A stretch of DNA of 64,000 bases from Meghimatium bilineatum (taxonomy: Eukaryota; Mollusca; Gastropoda; Stylommatophora; Philomycidae), in NCBI GenBank assembly GCA_034231615.1, contig CM067299.1, positions 18,256,498-18,320,497 of the forward strand, written 5' to 3'. The first letter of the stretch is position 1, and the number at the start of each line of letters is the position of its first letter. The notes under the pieces were generated by a model. The model saw only the letters and a list, made by a program, of their open reading frames with translations. It had not been told where the DNA came from and ran no database searches. The translations under genes were made by a program, and so were the position numbers. Shown here piece after piece: positions 33,920 through 47,265 of this stretch.

Positions 33920-34035
33920 TCCGGCTCTGTGTCGAAATGATGGTACAGAGTACGTCTGTGACGGCCAAGGTACCGAGTTCGATCCCCGCCACAGGCATTT
34001 GAGCATCCGAGCCGTTCAGAAAGCAATGGCAAAAT
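33920..34035 (+). mobile_element. tRNA-like SINE head
   Basis: An A-box-like gatggtacagagtacgtctg is followed by a B-box-like accgagttcgatccccgcca. Downstream, gagcatccgagccgttcaga is typical of a SINE body. Not a functional tRNA as far as I can see. Confidence 0.5.
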
Positions 34036-34701
34036 ACTGAACGTATTTATACTGTATAGAAAATCACTACAGCCAAAAAATGCTGGGTTGATAACTACGT
34101 CCTGAATATTTCGCCACCAATATTGCTTTCACTCTCTCTCTCTCTCTATCTCTCTCTCTTTCTCTCATTTTCTCCATTTGTTTAACCTTATCATAACAAC
34201 CCTTGTCGATGGCACCACTGACATAACTTTCTTGTTTGTCTGTGAACTTCACAATATATCCTTTATTTGATATTCAACCATATAATCGAGACATATTATA
34301 CGACTTCATAAGATTCGTTCAACTTTTATTTTTCTTGTTTAGATCGACCTCACATATATTTGCAAATAGTTCACACAAATAGAGTAAAATAATAACTGGG
34401 AAGAGAAACAGATCGACATATAGGTATTCGATTAAGCAAACATGAACACCTATACACTCGTGTGTGCCAAGAACAATAAAACTGATAGCTTGGTTGATTT
34501 CTATAAAAAAAAGAGGAAAATGAAACATACATATAACTTGATAGATGAGACAAAGAGCTGGGACAAAATTTAAATTTGAGAATGTCAGCGTTGAAATTAG
34601 GCAGGGCCGAAAACAGGGGCGGCCGCCAATGGTGAATGCGCCTAAGCCAATACCAAGGAACAACAGAACCGAAAGAAGTTTGAAAAATGTTGAAATGACG
34701 T

Positions 34702-34785
34702 AAAGGATTGACTTCAGTGTAGTCTGGTTTCTTCATATGTGTTCCGTCCCTGAGGAATGCCGAGAGTACTACTCATTGTTCTGCA
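34702..34785 (-). mobile_element. SINE family E fragment
   Basis: Contains aggattgacttcagtgtagt and tgccgagagtactactcatt. Confidence 0.5.
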
Positions 34786-36140
34786 CTGTCTAGAGAGTCT
34801 ACATTTGTCTTGGAACATGTTGTCAGGAGTGCACTGTTGAATTCTAAAGCAGAACGTTTGTAACCAAAATATAATCCTCTAAGGATTATATATCTTATAT
34901 AGAATTATATTATATAGAATCCTTGTCTGATTCCCAAAATGTGCCAGTGAGGCATCTCAGTAATTGTAGCTGTTTAAGTGCTTTATTTTTGATATTTTCT
35001 ACATGCTTCTTGGGGGGTAATCTCAAGCGTGATTCCAAGATATGTGGAATGTTCTTCTCTTGGCAATTTCTGTGTATCTAACCATAGACTGATATTTTCT
35101 TTAGCTACTTTATGACACTTGGTACAGATCGTATAGATAGTTTTCTCACAGTGTATTTTCAGCTTCCATGTTTGACAGTACTGGTGTAGTCTTCTTAAAT
35201 CTCCATTTAGTCTTTTGGCTGCACTTTAAACATTCGCATGGCTCTGCCATATTGTTAGGTCATTAGCATAGAGGGCTTATTCAGGTTTGATCTTTTGGGT
35301 TCATCTGGAGGTTTGTTACTTTTCAAGATGGGAAAGATGTGAGCATTTTTTCAGTGTTTAGGAAGTTTTCAATTTCTCTAGGTCCTATTTATTAGTTTAA
35401 GGGGTATTTCTTTCCCTGATGTGCCGTTTAGAAGCGTTTAGACTCATCGTATTTTTTTTGTTTGGGGGAGGGGGCACATGGTGGCATGTGCAATGTGCGG
35501 AAAGCTAAATTTCCTTCGCGATATTTTCAAATGATGTGCGCAGGCGCGCAAATATGAGAGAACTTTACTAACCAAAGAGTTATCGCAACTCCCCACGCAT
35601 TTAAGAGTATAGTAAACATAAACACTGTAAAACACACATAATACGCCACAATACACGAATAAAATATAAGACTTTGAAGCAATACAATATTCTGTAATTC
35701 GAATACAGTGGGTATCCATTGGGTATCGCGTATGAGAATAGGTAAATGAATATCGCTTGTTCTGGACACACCCTGTCTGAGTCCACTTTAAAAACTGGTA
35801 TACAAATTGCAGTGTCACCGTGTTAGCTTAAATATATGTATATAAATCCTATATATAAATATAAATCCTGTTTTATGACATGCATATAATAAAATCTATT
35901 CCGGAACCGAAAGGGACTGGGCAATAATTATGTTTACGTCAGGTGTCCGCTTAATCAAGGGTTTCAATGAAAATTTAAATGCATATAAACAATATTTTTT
36001 TTTTAAATACCGAACTCATGTACTTATTCACACTATAATATAGGGTGTCTAAATAAATCAATGTGCTCAGACGTCACATAGACAAGCACTAAAGATCTAC
36101 AATTTCAATTTTAAAGCAGACACATGTGATTCTCCAGCGC
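34786..36140. other. No gene recognised; possible retrotransposon debris
   Basis: The stretch 34980-35440 has the look of a reversed, heavily decayed RT region, but I could not recover a diagnostic motif. The rest is AT-rich with a minus open frame (35444-35818) lacking homology that I recognise. Confidence 0.3.
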
Positions 36141-36144
36141 CTAA

Positions 36145-36305
36145 TACGGTGCATAGGGCAGAAACCAGAGCTCTCCAGTCCGTGCGATATTATGCTACTG
36201 TGTGTAATTCTTGCATGTTTTTGATACCCATAGTCATACCCTCTCTGATGATTGTTCTGCGAAGAATCTTTTTTGAGTCCCTCTTTTTTTTGCCATCTGT
36301 CACTC
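36145..36305. repeat. Dispersed repeat shared with 54075-54235
   Basis: Contains gtgcatagggcagaaaccag, agctctccagtccgtg and a taccctctctgatgattg segment matching the other locus. Confidence 0.55.
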
Positions 36306-36359
36306 ATTTATTGCTTGTAGTTGCAGTCTCTTTTCACTCCTTTTAAGGTATTTGTCCGA

Positions 36360-36526
36360 TATCTTCTTCTTCATCGTTCATTCTCAAACTCCTGCTGGAT
36401 CTCATTTGTAGCAAGACCATTGTCCTACTAGATTTCTAGCAGGTTGTAGTCCAGAGAATGGAAATGCGTTGTGCCGCCGTTTTATTTGCGCCAATGGCCC
36501 GGCACATCCGTCTTCGGCGGAATCCG
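36360..36526 (-). mobile_element. SINE family A copy, well preserved
   Basis: Contains atcttcttcttcatcgttca, ccattgtcctactagatttc, gagaatggaaatgcgttgtg and gcacatccgtcttcggcgga. Confidence 0.88.
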
Positions 36527-36554
36527 ATATAAGTCCATCAATTTCTTCTTATTA

Positions 36555-36640
36555 TTCGTATTATTGTTGTAGAAACATATTGCTGTAGTGTAACGTATTA
36601 TTGTTGTAGAAACATATTGCTGTAGTGTAACGTATTATAA
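36555..36640. repeat. 37-bp duplication
   Basis: Two tandem copies of cgtattattgttgtagaaac, atattgctgtagtgtaa. Confidence 0.92.
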
Positions 36641-37770
36641 TACATCAAGCAAAATGAAGCAAATTGAGAATGATTTGCAGGGAATATTTAGATAATATAC
36701 AATACGTACAGCTAAGAAAAATAATTTAACGGTATGAGATACTTAAGGACAATACCAGATCTAAGAGGTATACTCCACAAGATGTGTGAATAGACCGACG
36801 ACATGTTTGTTTGTTTAGATCGGCAGGGATTACGATTGATTAGCTCATGATGCCAATGTGCGATAAGGATATTTCTGTCACATCTAGAAGATTTTTACTA
36901 TCGTCGGCGTGCAAGCCTTGAGAAGGAGTTTTCTAGACATAGGGTAGTGGATCTAGATCGACTATATAGAACAGTATAGAGATGGAAAAATCTGCATTAA
37001 CTAACTTTTGGAATATGCGACATTCACACAAATAAAGGAGAAAACAAAAATTAGTCAGCAAGTATTCTGTATATGTATTTATGATTTCTTAATGGTACAG
37101 AAATATTGAATATGTCTATTGCCACTGATTTTGATGTTTAGTGTCGCAAGATTGAATGACGATTAGTTCTCGGACTAGGACACGTTTGGTCACTTTATAT
37201 GCAGTAAACTGTGCGCCTAGAGAAGTTGGTAACTGTTACAATCCACATTCTTCTTGTTTTGTTTTTTTATTGTTTTTTTTTTTAGGTATTTGAATTTTTA
37301 TGGTTGCCTCTGTTTTTCAATATATTTAACCACAGGCACAAAGAGTTCTTGTAATCTCTTCATTCCTCACATGATCTTTTCTTGTTCTGTTTGCTGCTTT
37401 TCTTCGACGACTTCTCATTTCGCACGTAGTTTTCTCTCTAGCTCTTTAGCTAGTATCCACGTCTGACATTGATAACACAATGTTGGTATGAAGACTGAAT
37501 TTATGATGTGCATTTTGGTTTTCATTGGGATAGACGTATGTTTCAAGATTGGTAAAAGTACTTCATAATTTACGAAAGTTTATATTTAAACATGGAATAT
37601 ACTGGGGAAAGCAAAACAATTGTAGTACATGGTTTCAGCTTTCAAGATATTTGATTTACACATGAATCTTTCAGTATTTCATGGGGACAAAAACATTTAA
37701 AATAATCATAAGCAAAGTAGACAAATTCACTATTTTAAAAAAGGTTGAAAAATTGGGGGGGGGGGGGGGG
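36641..37770. other. No gene recognised
   Basis: AT-rich sequence ending in a G homopolymer of about 18 bases (37756-37773). No convincing exon or repeat. Confidence 0.3.
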
Positions 37771-37774
37771 GGAA

Positions 37775-38010
37775 GGTTGACTTAATTGTACTCGGGTTGC
37801 CCCATATCGGGTTGCCCTCTATTCCTCTCCAGGAAGTAGCACGCTGCTTGCCGAGTGTATTTCTCATAACACATAACTCCGTAGCTTCAAGCGATACTTC
37901 CTGAGAGGTTTCCGAACAACAACAATTGTGGAAACATGACGTCGTGAGCAGAATACCAACCTACTCCCTACTGAGCACAAAGCGAACGCTTTATACCAGG
38001 GACAACCCCC
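37775..38010 (-). mobile_element. SINE family E copy
   Basis: Contains ggttgacttaattgtactcg, gaagtagcacgctgcttgcc, ccgtagcttcaagcgatact and aaagcgaacgctttatacca. A roughly 18-base G run precedes it. Confidence 0.6.
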
Positions 38011-38424
38011 CACTCCCCCCCCCCCAAAAAAAAACCCACATACTATGTATTATGTATGTACACATAAACAAATTCCGTTGTTTCGACCCTTACGAAATAC
38101 GAGCGATAGAATGGTTGGGTTGTGGGTTGCCAGTCTAGTTTCTTTCAAACCCCGAAGGCTCCAACTGTAAGCGAATTGCTTTGATAAGAAGGCTTCTACT
38201 CTGATGGGGTACATGTTAGAAGCCTATGGAAGGCATTTTGCATATAATCGCATGAAAGTCCGGAACCAATATTGACCACTTTTGACCACACAATTCATAT
38301 AACTGCATAGCTTCAATACAGTCATCATACAGACACATGGCACTACTAAACCGTGATCGTCGGTGATAGAAGATCTTTTGGCTGGTTAGAAAACAGCCTT
38401 CTAAAATTACTCAGTTGACCACTC

Positions 38425-38492
38425 CCATGATTTTCATTGACCGTCGACACAAAGTATAATCTTTGTGACCAATGAAAATCATGAGGAAAGTC
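38425..38492. repeat. Short inverted repeat (hairpin, MITE-like)
   Basis: catgattttcattg pairs with caatgaaaatcatg about 30 bp away. A related segment (acaaagtataat, gtgaccaatgaaaa) occurs at 52375-52410. Confidence 0.6.
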
Positions 38493-38649
38493 AAATGATA
38501 CCGTAGTTAAGCGAGAAAAAAGAATACAAAGACACAATGTGAAGGAATAAAGCACGGGAAGATGAGGTGAGAGATAACATGGAGATATAACAGTTTGGTA
38601 GAATACACCACCATTACAAACATCGTACTGTGGATATAAATTATATACG

Positions 38650-38914
38650 GTCTGGAGTTCTAGTTCAGGGTGCAAAGAATAGTGCCTTTGTTACCTGTCA
38701 AGCATGTCGTAAGAAGCGACTAAAGAGGTTTTGGGTTGACGTTGACTGTTTGAGGATCTAAGTGACCAAAAGGCAATGCTGAAATCGGATGTGTCAGGTC
38801 GAAAGACGCATATATCGCAGCTGAAGTGTATTGCCATGACATAACGCATTACGTTCTCCGGGTTACATCTTTTGAATCTGAAGGAGTTTGAGAACGAAAG
38901 CAGAAGAGGGATTA
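38650..38914 (+). mobile_element. SINE family B copy, near full length
   Basis: Contains agttcagggtgcaaagaata, gtcgtaagaagcgactaaag, atgctgaaatcggatgtgtc, ttacgttctccgggttacat and aggagtttgagaacgaaagc. Confidence 0.87.
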
Positions 38915-39048
38915 CGACCGACCTTTGTTGTGATGATGACAGGTAATCATCTTGATTCAATGCTATGTAGTATCTAGAAATGTGTGATTATAAAGGTTTG
39001 CATTACAGCGAGAAGTGTGTTCAACGGGATACATGCAGCCACCACATG

Positions 39049-39300
<252 letters not shown>

Positions 39301-39529
39301 ACTCCTGCAGAATAGTGAGGGAAAAGTCCACTAGCTTTAATGTATGTGAGTCTGCAGATTACTAACAAGTCCAATTATGGCTCAGAGAAATCTGTTTATA
39401 TATCAGTATACATGTGTACATTAGCTGAGACAGCACAGTATTTCTGAGACAGCACAGTATTTGGTCGTAGTATTCCAATGCCACGATTTCCTAATGATCG
39501 ACTTCCGTAGTAGATAGCTAGTGAGTTAG

Positions 39530-39629
39530 NNNNNNNNNNNNNNNNNNNNNNNNNNNNNNNNNNNNNNNNNNNNNNNNNNNNNNNNNNNNNNNNNNNNNNN
39601 NNNNNNNNNNNNNNNNNNNNNNNNNNNNN
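39530..39629. other. Assembly gap (100 N)
   Basis: Exactly 100 unknown bases, a conventional placeholder of unknown true size. The flanks do not resemble each other. Confidence 0.99.
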
Positions 39630-39729
39630 GCTCTCAATAGTTAACACAATTGTTTATGCCTGATAATCGACATGGCTGCAAGATAATTATAGAGGTTTGA
39701 TGCAATCAATTTTTTTAATGTTCAAAAGC

Positions 39730-39878
39730 CGTAGAGGATTGACTTCACTGTACTCGGTTTCCCTTATGTACTCCGTCACTCTCAACTGCCAAGAGTACCT
39801 CTAATTTAACTCTTTATCTTCAAGACCTCTTAAACACAAGGCGAACAGCTTAACCACTACTCTAGGGAGATCTCCCTT
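39730..39878 (-). mobile_element. SINE family E copy (tRNA-like head at right)
   Basis: The tail-side segment gaggattgacttcactgtac with ccaagagtacctct recurs at about 23530, 29215, 34702 and 37775. The right end, in reverse, reads gtagtggttaagctgttcgc, which looks like a tRNA-derived head. Confidence 0.6.
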
Positions 39879-40326
39879 GAATGAAATCAAAGATAGTATG
39901 TCTTATTCCTCTGCTGAAAACAATGGTGCATATACTAATTCCACGGAAGCAGCTATATCCCAAGTACTTCTCATCTATGTGTATCCATCTTCTATTATTC
40001 CTCTATATACCTATCAATCAAATTCCTTATCTGGTCACTTCTCAAACTAACATATTTTGGGTATATAAGAAAACACAATGATGCACAAAATTTAATCGTG
40101 GAGAGAAAATGTTCAAGAAAGAAGAAAGATTCCGTCCACAACCTCGATGGTCAATTATACAAAGGGTATTTGAAATAGAACACTGGAAGATGCAAGGTAA
40201 ACAGCAAAGAAACGAGAGGCTTACAGCTTGGCAGTCAAGATAAAGATATGAAAAGGAAACGACTGATGACAAAATGTTTTACAAACGAGCAATCCACATA
40301 TCACCACTTCTCTTTGATGACTTGCT

Positions 40327-40487
40327 GTTCTATCTTCTGCTTTCATTCTCAACTCCCGTTAGGTCTCTCTTGTAGCAGGACAATGACCCTATTAGATTAC
40401 CAGCAGGATATAGTCCAGAGAATGGAAATGCGTTTGTCGTCGTTTTATTTTCCGCCACTTGTCCTGACACATCCGTTTATAGCGGTT
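40327..40487 (-). mobile_element. SINE family A copy
   Basis: Contains ttctgctttcattctcaact, ggtctctcttgtagcaggac and gagaatggaaatgcg, and ends near gacacatccgtttatagcgg. It abuts the 44-bp minisatellite. Confidence 0.82.
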
Positions 40488-40494
40488 TTCGATT

Positions 40495-41935
40495 TGAATA
40501 CGCCATGTTCTTGCTCTCTTGCGACTTTCTGTTCGACCTACGTCTTTCATATTCTTGCTCTTACGTTTTTCTGTTCGACCTAGATCTTTTATGTTCTTGC
40601 ATCCTTATGACTTTCTGTTCGACCTAGATCTTTCATGTTCTTGCCCTCTTACGACTTTCTGTTCGACCTAGATCTTTCATGTTCTTGCCCTCTTACGACT
40701 TTCTGTTCGACCTAGATCTTTCATGTTCTTGCCCTCTTACGACTTTCTGTTCGACCTAAATCTTTCATGTTCTTGCCCTCTTACGACTTTCTGTTCGACC
40801 TAGATCTTTTATGTTCTTGCTTCCTTATGACTTTCTGTTCGACCTAGATCTTTCATGTTCTTGCCCTCTTACGACTTTCTGTTCGACTTAAGTCTTTCAT
40901 GTTCTTGCCCTCTTACGACTTTCTGTTCGACTTAAGTCTTTCATGTTCTTGCCCTCTTACGACTTTCTGTTCGACTTAAGTCTTTCATGTTCTTGCCCTC
41001 TTACGACTTTCTGTTCGACCTAGATCTTTCATGTTCTTGCCCTCTTACGACTTTCTGTTCGACCTAGATCTTTCATGTTCTTGCCCTCTTACGACTTTCT
41101 GTTCGACCTAGATCTTTCATGTTCTTGCCCTCTTACGACTTTCTGTTCGACCTAGATCTTTCATGTTCTTGCCCTCTTACGACTTTCTGTTCGACCTAGA
41201 TCTTTTATGTTCTTGCTTCCTTATGACTTTCTGTTCGACCTAGATCTTTCATGTTCTTGCCCTCTTACGACTTTCTGTTCGACTTAAGTCTTTCATGTTC
41301 TTGCCCTCTTACGACTTTCTGTTCGACCTAGATCTTTCATGTTCTTGCCCTCTTACGACTTTCTGTTCGACCTAGATCTTTCATGTTCTTGCCCTCTTAC
41401 GACTTTCTGTTCGACCTAGATCTTTCATGTTCTTGCCCTCTTACGACTTTCTGTTCGACCTAGATCTTTCATGTTCTTGCCCTCTTACGACTTTCTGTTC
41501 GACCTAGATCTTTTATGTTCTTGCTTCCTTATGACTTTCTGTTCGACCTAGATCTTTCATGTTCTTGCCCTCTTACGACTTTCTGTTCGACTTAAGTCTT
41601 TCATGTTCTTGCCCTCTTACGACTTTCTGTTCGACTTAAGTCTTTCATGTTCTTGCCCTCTTACGACTTTCTGTTCGACTTAAGTCTTTCATGTTCTTGC
41701 CCTCTTACGACTTTCTGTTCGACTTAAGTCTTTCATGTTCTTGCCCTCTTACGACTTTCTGTTCGACTTAAGTCTTTCATGTTCTTGCCCTCTTACGACT
41801 TTCTGTTCGACTTAAGTCTTTCATGTTCTTGCCCTCTTACGACTTTCTGTTCGAAATGACTTTCTTCGAAGTAAGTCTTTCATATTCTTGCTCTCTTCCG
41901 ACTCTCTGTTCGACCTGTCTTTCATGTTCTTGATC
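40495..41935. repeat. 44-bp minisatellite, about 31 copies
   Basis: The unit contains acgactttctgttcgaccta, gatctttcatgttcttgccc and tctt, with a second variant having cgacttaagtctttc. The variants occur in runs, suggesting block duplication. The left edge abuts a SINE A copy and the right edge a non-LTR fragment. Confidence 0.96.
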
Positions 41936-42020
41936 AGAAGTATATTTGAATATTTACCAATCCATGTTAAACCAAGAATTCTACAAAGGCAGCTACTGAT
42001 CAAACAATGCAGCATCGTAT
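41935..42020 (-). pseudogene. Small non-LTR fragment next to minisatellite
   Basis: The minus strand reads CRILGLTWIGKYSNI followed by LLIKNMKD, resembling the LRRILGI-W-D-SN region of RTE/Jockey-like elements. The last bases run straight into the 44-bp array unit. Confidence 0.5.
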
Positions 42021-43547
42021 GTTTAGCCTAGTCATACACTATATCTGCCACCCATACAGAAGTACTAACTTCACATTATTGTCTCCAACCCACACACAGA
42101 GATTAACTTCACAATGGAATTAAATATCCCTTCCTCCTCTTATCTCCTCTATATTCACTAATAGCACTTTTGAGTTATATACACTTTTGAGAGATTGCAA
42201 TTTTTTATATATATATATAAACATATATGACATAGATTAAATAAGTTTTACAGAGAGCATTTAACAGAACACATCGACTAAAAGGTCTTTATCAAAATAG
42301 GAATACATACAAAAGAAATACCACAATATAGGAGGAAACTACTACTACATGGAATTGTGTAATCTTCGGCAACCTAACGCAAATAGAAAATCAGTATGGT
42401 AAATAAGAAGAAAAAAACCACAATACTAAAAACTTATAATTTTAATATTGTGTTTTGTTCCTTATTTACCATACTAAATGTTTTCATTTGTGTTGTAATA
42501 GAAGATTACATAATTATATGTAATATCATATATTGGCGCCCTCTTTATTCTTTATTTGCGCCTAACTTGATAATGGGATCTTAGTCAACACCTCCATTTT
42601 CTTCTGCTGTAGGCTCTGTGCAAAACCTATTTAGCCTATTTTATAATTTTAAAAAGAAAAGAATATTGACTTTAACGGACCATCCATTGATATACTTTTC
42701 GATACTGCCCCCACTCTCATCGTGGGGGGGGGGGGGGAAGGGGTTGGAGAAGGAAGGAAAAAACCCGCCTATTCGCGGTTTGTATATTGGGCGACACTGA
42801 AGTGAGTGTTCAGGGGTTTGAATTCTGGATCCATATGAATATTTCATTTCATCTGTGTATGGGTTCCTTATGTAGAAGTGGTCTATATATCTGCAGTGGC
42901 CTTTCCTAAAGTGAAACATTGTGGTCTGCTGATACCTGATATATTATTTTGATGTGTGCGTTGCAGAGGTTTGTCTTCCACCACCAATTGTATCTTTAAC
43001 GTTGACTTGTATATTACTTTTATAACTAGTCAATGATTTTGGCATTCAAAATTTATCACAATGATTTTCATTGGCTCTGGCGTTATACTATTATAGTCCC
43101 GTGCATGCAGTGGCTTAGAGGATGTGAGCACGTATCTGAATATCAAGGCAACGACTTCAATTGTCCATGTTGAGAAGCAAGAGCGTTCCGACAAAAATAA
43201 TGTTAATCTAATGAAATTAAATATTGTTTCTAAGCTTAGCTGCTTGTTTCAGAAATGGAGGATGGGGAGGTGATTACATTTCAAGAAAAACTCATTCGTC
43301 AATTCTCACTGCAATTCGCAAGTCCCTCTTTTTCATTTTTGATGACTTCTCTGGATGGGGTACTCACTTTTGAACCCCCACCCCCCCCACCCCTACATAT
43401 ACAGGTTCGTATTACATAGAAAATCAATACATCTTAAAAAGTGGAGTTGATTATGACGTGTTATATAAACTTGTGATGTTATGAGTTTTCCCTCTTTAAC
43501 GTGAATGAATGCGCATACACTGTATATTAAGAAACTTAGAAGTTTCA
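42021..43547. other. No gene recognised
   Basis: Contains a short TA run near 42210, a weak relative of the gtttcgacc repeat near 42270, and a roughly 15-base G run at 42724. No exon-like signals. Confidence 0.3.
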
Positions 43548-43665
43548 TCTGTGATATAATTTGTCACAATATATTCTGAGATATAATTTATCACAATATA
43601 TTATGTGATACAATTTGTCACAATATATTCTGTGATATAATGTGTCACAATATATGTTGTATTAT
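43548..43665. repeat. 27-bp AT-rich tandem repeat, about 4 copies
   Basis: The unit contains ctgtgatataatttgtcaca and atatatt, with substitutions. Confidence 0.88.
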
Positions 43666-44064
43666 ATGGTGACAAAGTATATTATATGTTGTACATTTTG
43701 TATTGTTTCTGGTTCCTGCAGAGCTCGCATAGTCGTAAGTTTGTTTCTATTGCCCATCGTAAAAGATGTTACGTTTGGGATTACAAAAATGGCTATAAAA
43801 ATCATCCCCAGATAGAAACAATTCTGTTAAATTCACATCAGAGAAAATAAAACTCAGAATCTGATGTTTGATTAACAGGTATAATATGCATTAAAGGGAG
43901 CTAATTGAAGGGTACGTGGGAAAATTGGAGAGTTTAGACAACGACGACTCTCTAATCAGATAAATGGATAGGTAGGATTAATAGGTCAGGAAGACATACA
44001 TGCAAGCAGAGATATACAGACAGATAAATAAACTGATGGATGGATGAAAGTAGCTAACAGAACA

Positions 44065-44425
44065 GGAAGAGATTGTGTCAGAAATGAATAGATTACAAGA
44101 ATTGTTGGAGCAGCATCTGTGGTCAAATATATTGAAAAACAGAGACTTAAATGGTTCGGCCACGTAATGAGACCATACCATGCAAACAATATATAGAAAG
44201 ACGAGATCAACTGGTTCGGTCATCTTATGTGAATGGAACCATCACAACCAGTCGTCCAGATGTACAACAGCAGAAAGAACGGCTACAAAGCAAGAGGAAG
44301 ACCAAGAACAAGATGGGAAGATTCAATCAGAGAGACTATTTTTAAAGATCAACAAAGATGGCCAATGACAGAAAACTTCAACTCCCCACGACCCCTGACA
44401 GCATTTGTGGAAAAGACAATACATG
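44065..44425 (+). pseudogene. Non-LTR C-terminal fragment with internal partial duplication
   Basis: Reads RIVGAASVVKYIEKQRLK, WFGHVMR, then a second NWFGHLM about 60 bp on, then NGYKARGRPRTRWEDSIRET and FKDQQRWPM. The duplicated WFGH segment shows a local rearrangement. The GATA-rich satellite block begins right after it. Confidence 0.75.
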
Positions 44426-44470
44426 GGATGAGATAGAATTTTATTGGTTAGATAGATAAGATAAGATTTG

Positions 44471-45317
<847 letters not shown>

Positions 45318-45589
45318 CCCATATTTTTGGATGGTTGATGGACGGACAAACAGACATAAATGTGAAAAACAATATAACATTATAATTTATGTTCTCGTCA
45401 TCAAAAAGTTTTTTCAGTTAACATTTTAAGATATGTCAGAGCAGACAGAGCAGAAATCAGACCTGAAATAAAAACGCCAAAAACAGTTGTAAAATAAAAT
45501 CAGTGAGAGCATCACTAAACAGACTGTACCAGCAGAAACAGTGCAAATTGCAATAATTAGACGATAAAACCGAATTAGAGCTGACTTTG

Positions 45590-46270
45590 CAAGACTAACT
45601 TGAGCAAGGACTGATGACAAAACCTATAGCCTTCTGGTCTGGTCGTGTCTTGCAAGACTAACTTGAGCAAGGACTGATGACAAAACCTATAGCCTTCTGG
45701 TCTGGTCGTGTCTTGCAAAACTAACTTGAGTAAGGACTGATGACAAAACCTATAGCCTTCTGGTCTGGCAGTGTCTTGTAAGACTAACTTGAGTAAGGAC
45801 TGATGACAAAACCTATAGCCTTCTGGTCTGGCAGTGTCTTGCAAGACTAACTTGAGCAGGGACTGATGACAAAACCTATAGCCTTCTGGTCTGGCAAGAC
45901 TAACTTGAGTAAGGACTGATGACAAAACCTATAGCCTTCTGGTCTTGCAGTGTCTTGCAAGACTAACTTGAGCAGGGACTGATGCCAAAACCTATAGCCT
46001 TCTGGTCTGGCAGTGTCTTGCAAGACTAACTTGAGCAGGGACTGATGACAAAACCTATAGCCTTCTGGTCTGGCAGTATCTTCCAAGACTAAATTGAGCA
46101 GGGACTGATGACAAAACCTATAGCCTTCTGGTCTGGCAGTGTCTTGCAAGACTAACTTGAGCAGGGACTGATGACAAAACCTATAGCCTTCTGGTCTGGC
46201 AGTGTCTTGCAAGACTAACTTGAGAAGGGAATGATGACAAAACCTATTGCCTTCTGGTCTGGTCGTGTCT
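45590..46270. repeat. 63-bp satellite, subarray 1
   Basis: About 10 units containing gcaagactaacttgagcagg, gactgatgacaaaacctata and gccttctggtctggcagtgt. Some units are shortened (near 45895). Confidence 0.95.
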
Positions 46271-46725
46271 TGTAAGAAAGTAACTTGACTATAGACTGAT
46301 AAAGGAATCGGCAGTCACCTCTCTTGTCAGTGTTAAGACGGTCATTATACGAGAAACAGATAAGGAAATCAACAGCTATCTTTTCTGGTAGTACATGTAT
46401 TGTAAGACAGTAATTAGATCAGAGATTGATGAAGAAATCAACAACCATATTTCCTCTTCTTGGGCGTTATGTCCTACAAGACAGTAATCAGATAAGATAT
46501 TGAAATCGACAGTCATATTTTCTAGTGGTGTGTGTCTTGTAAGACAGTGATTAGACTAGTTACTGGTGAAGTAATCTATAACCATCAATACTTTTTGTCT
46601 TGTAAGACAGTGATTAGACTAGTTACTGGTGAAGTAATCTATAACCATCAATACTTTTTGTCTTGTAAGACAGTAATTAGACTAGTTACTGCTGAAGTAA
46701 TCTATAACCATCTCTCTTCTCCTTT
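46270..46725. repeat. 63-bp satellite, diverged units and subarray 2
   Basis: Four strongly diverged units (46270-46530) lead into three near-identical units with tcttgtaagacagtgattag, actagttactggtgaagtaa and tctataaccatc. Confidence 0.9.
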
Positions 46726-46904
46726 AGGTAGATCCAGGAAAAGGGTAACAAAGTTTTGCTAACACTAGATAACACACACAATGACACACACAAATCAACG
46801 TTTCGACCAAAAAGCCTTTATCAAGACAGACAATAAACTTAAAACATATAATAGAAAGCGAATAGTAATAACATCGACGGTCACATAGGTATTTGGTACA
46901 TAGA

Positions 46905-47265
46905 AATCAACAGCTATATTTCCTAGTGGTGTGTGTCTTGTAAGACAGTAACCAGATGTGATATTGAAATCAACAGCTATATTTCCTAGTGGTGTGTGTC
47001 TTGTAAGACAGTAACCAGATGTGATATTGAAATCAACAGCTATATTTCCTAGTGGTGTGTGTCTTGTAAGACAGTAACCAGATGTGATATTGAAATCAAC
47101 AGCTATATTTCCTAGTGGTGTGTGTATTGTAAGACAGTAACCAGATGTGATATTGAAATCAACAGCTATATTTCCTAGTGGTGTGTGTATTGTAAGACAG
47201 TAACCAGATGTGATATTGAAATCAACAGCTATATTTCCTAGTGGCGTGTGTCTTGTAAGACTAGA
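46905..47265. repeat. 63-bp satellite, subarray 3
   Basis: Six nearly identical units with tcttgtaagacagtaaccag, atgtgatattgaaatcaaca and gctatatttcctagtggtgt. It is separated from subarray 2 by about 180 bp containing a recurrent tcaacgtttcgaccaaaaag element. Confidence 0.94.

Noticed and set aside
40495-41935. CRISPR-like regular array
   Set aside because: No spacers; simple 44-bp tandem repeat.
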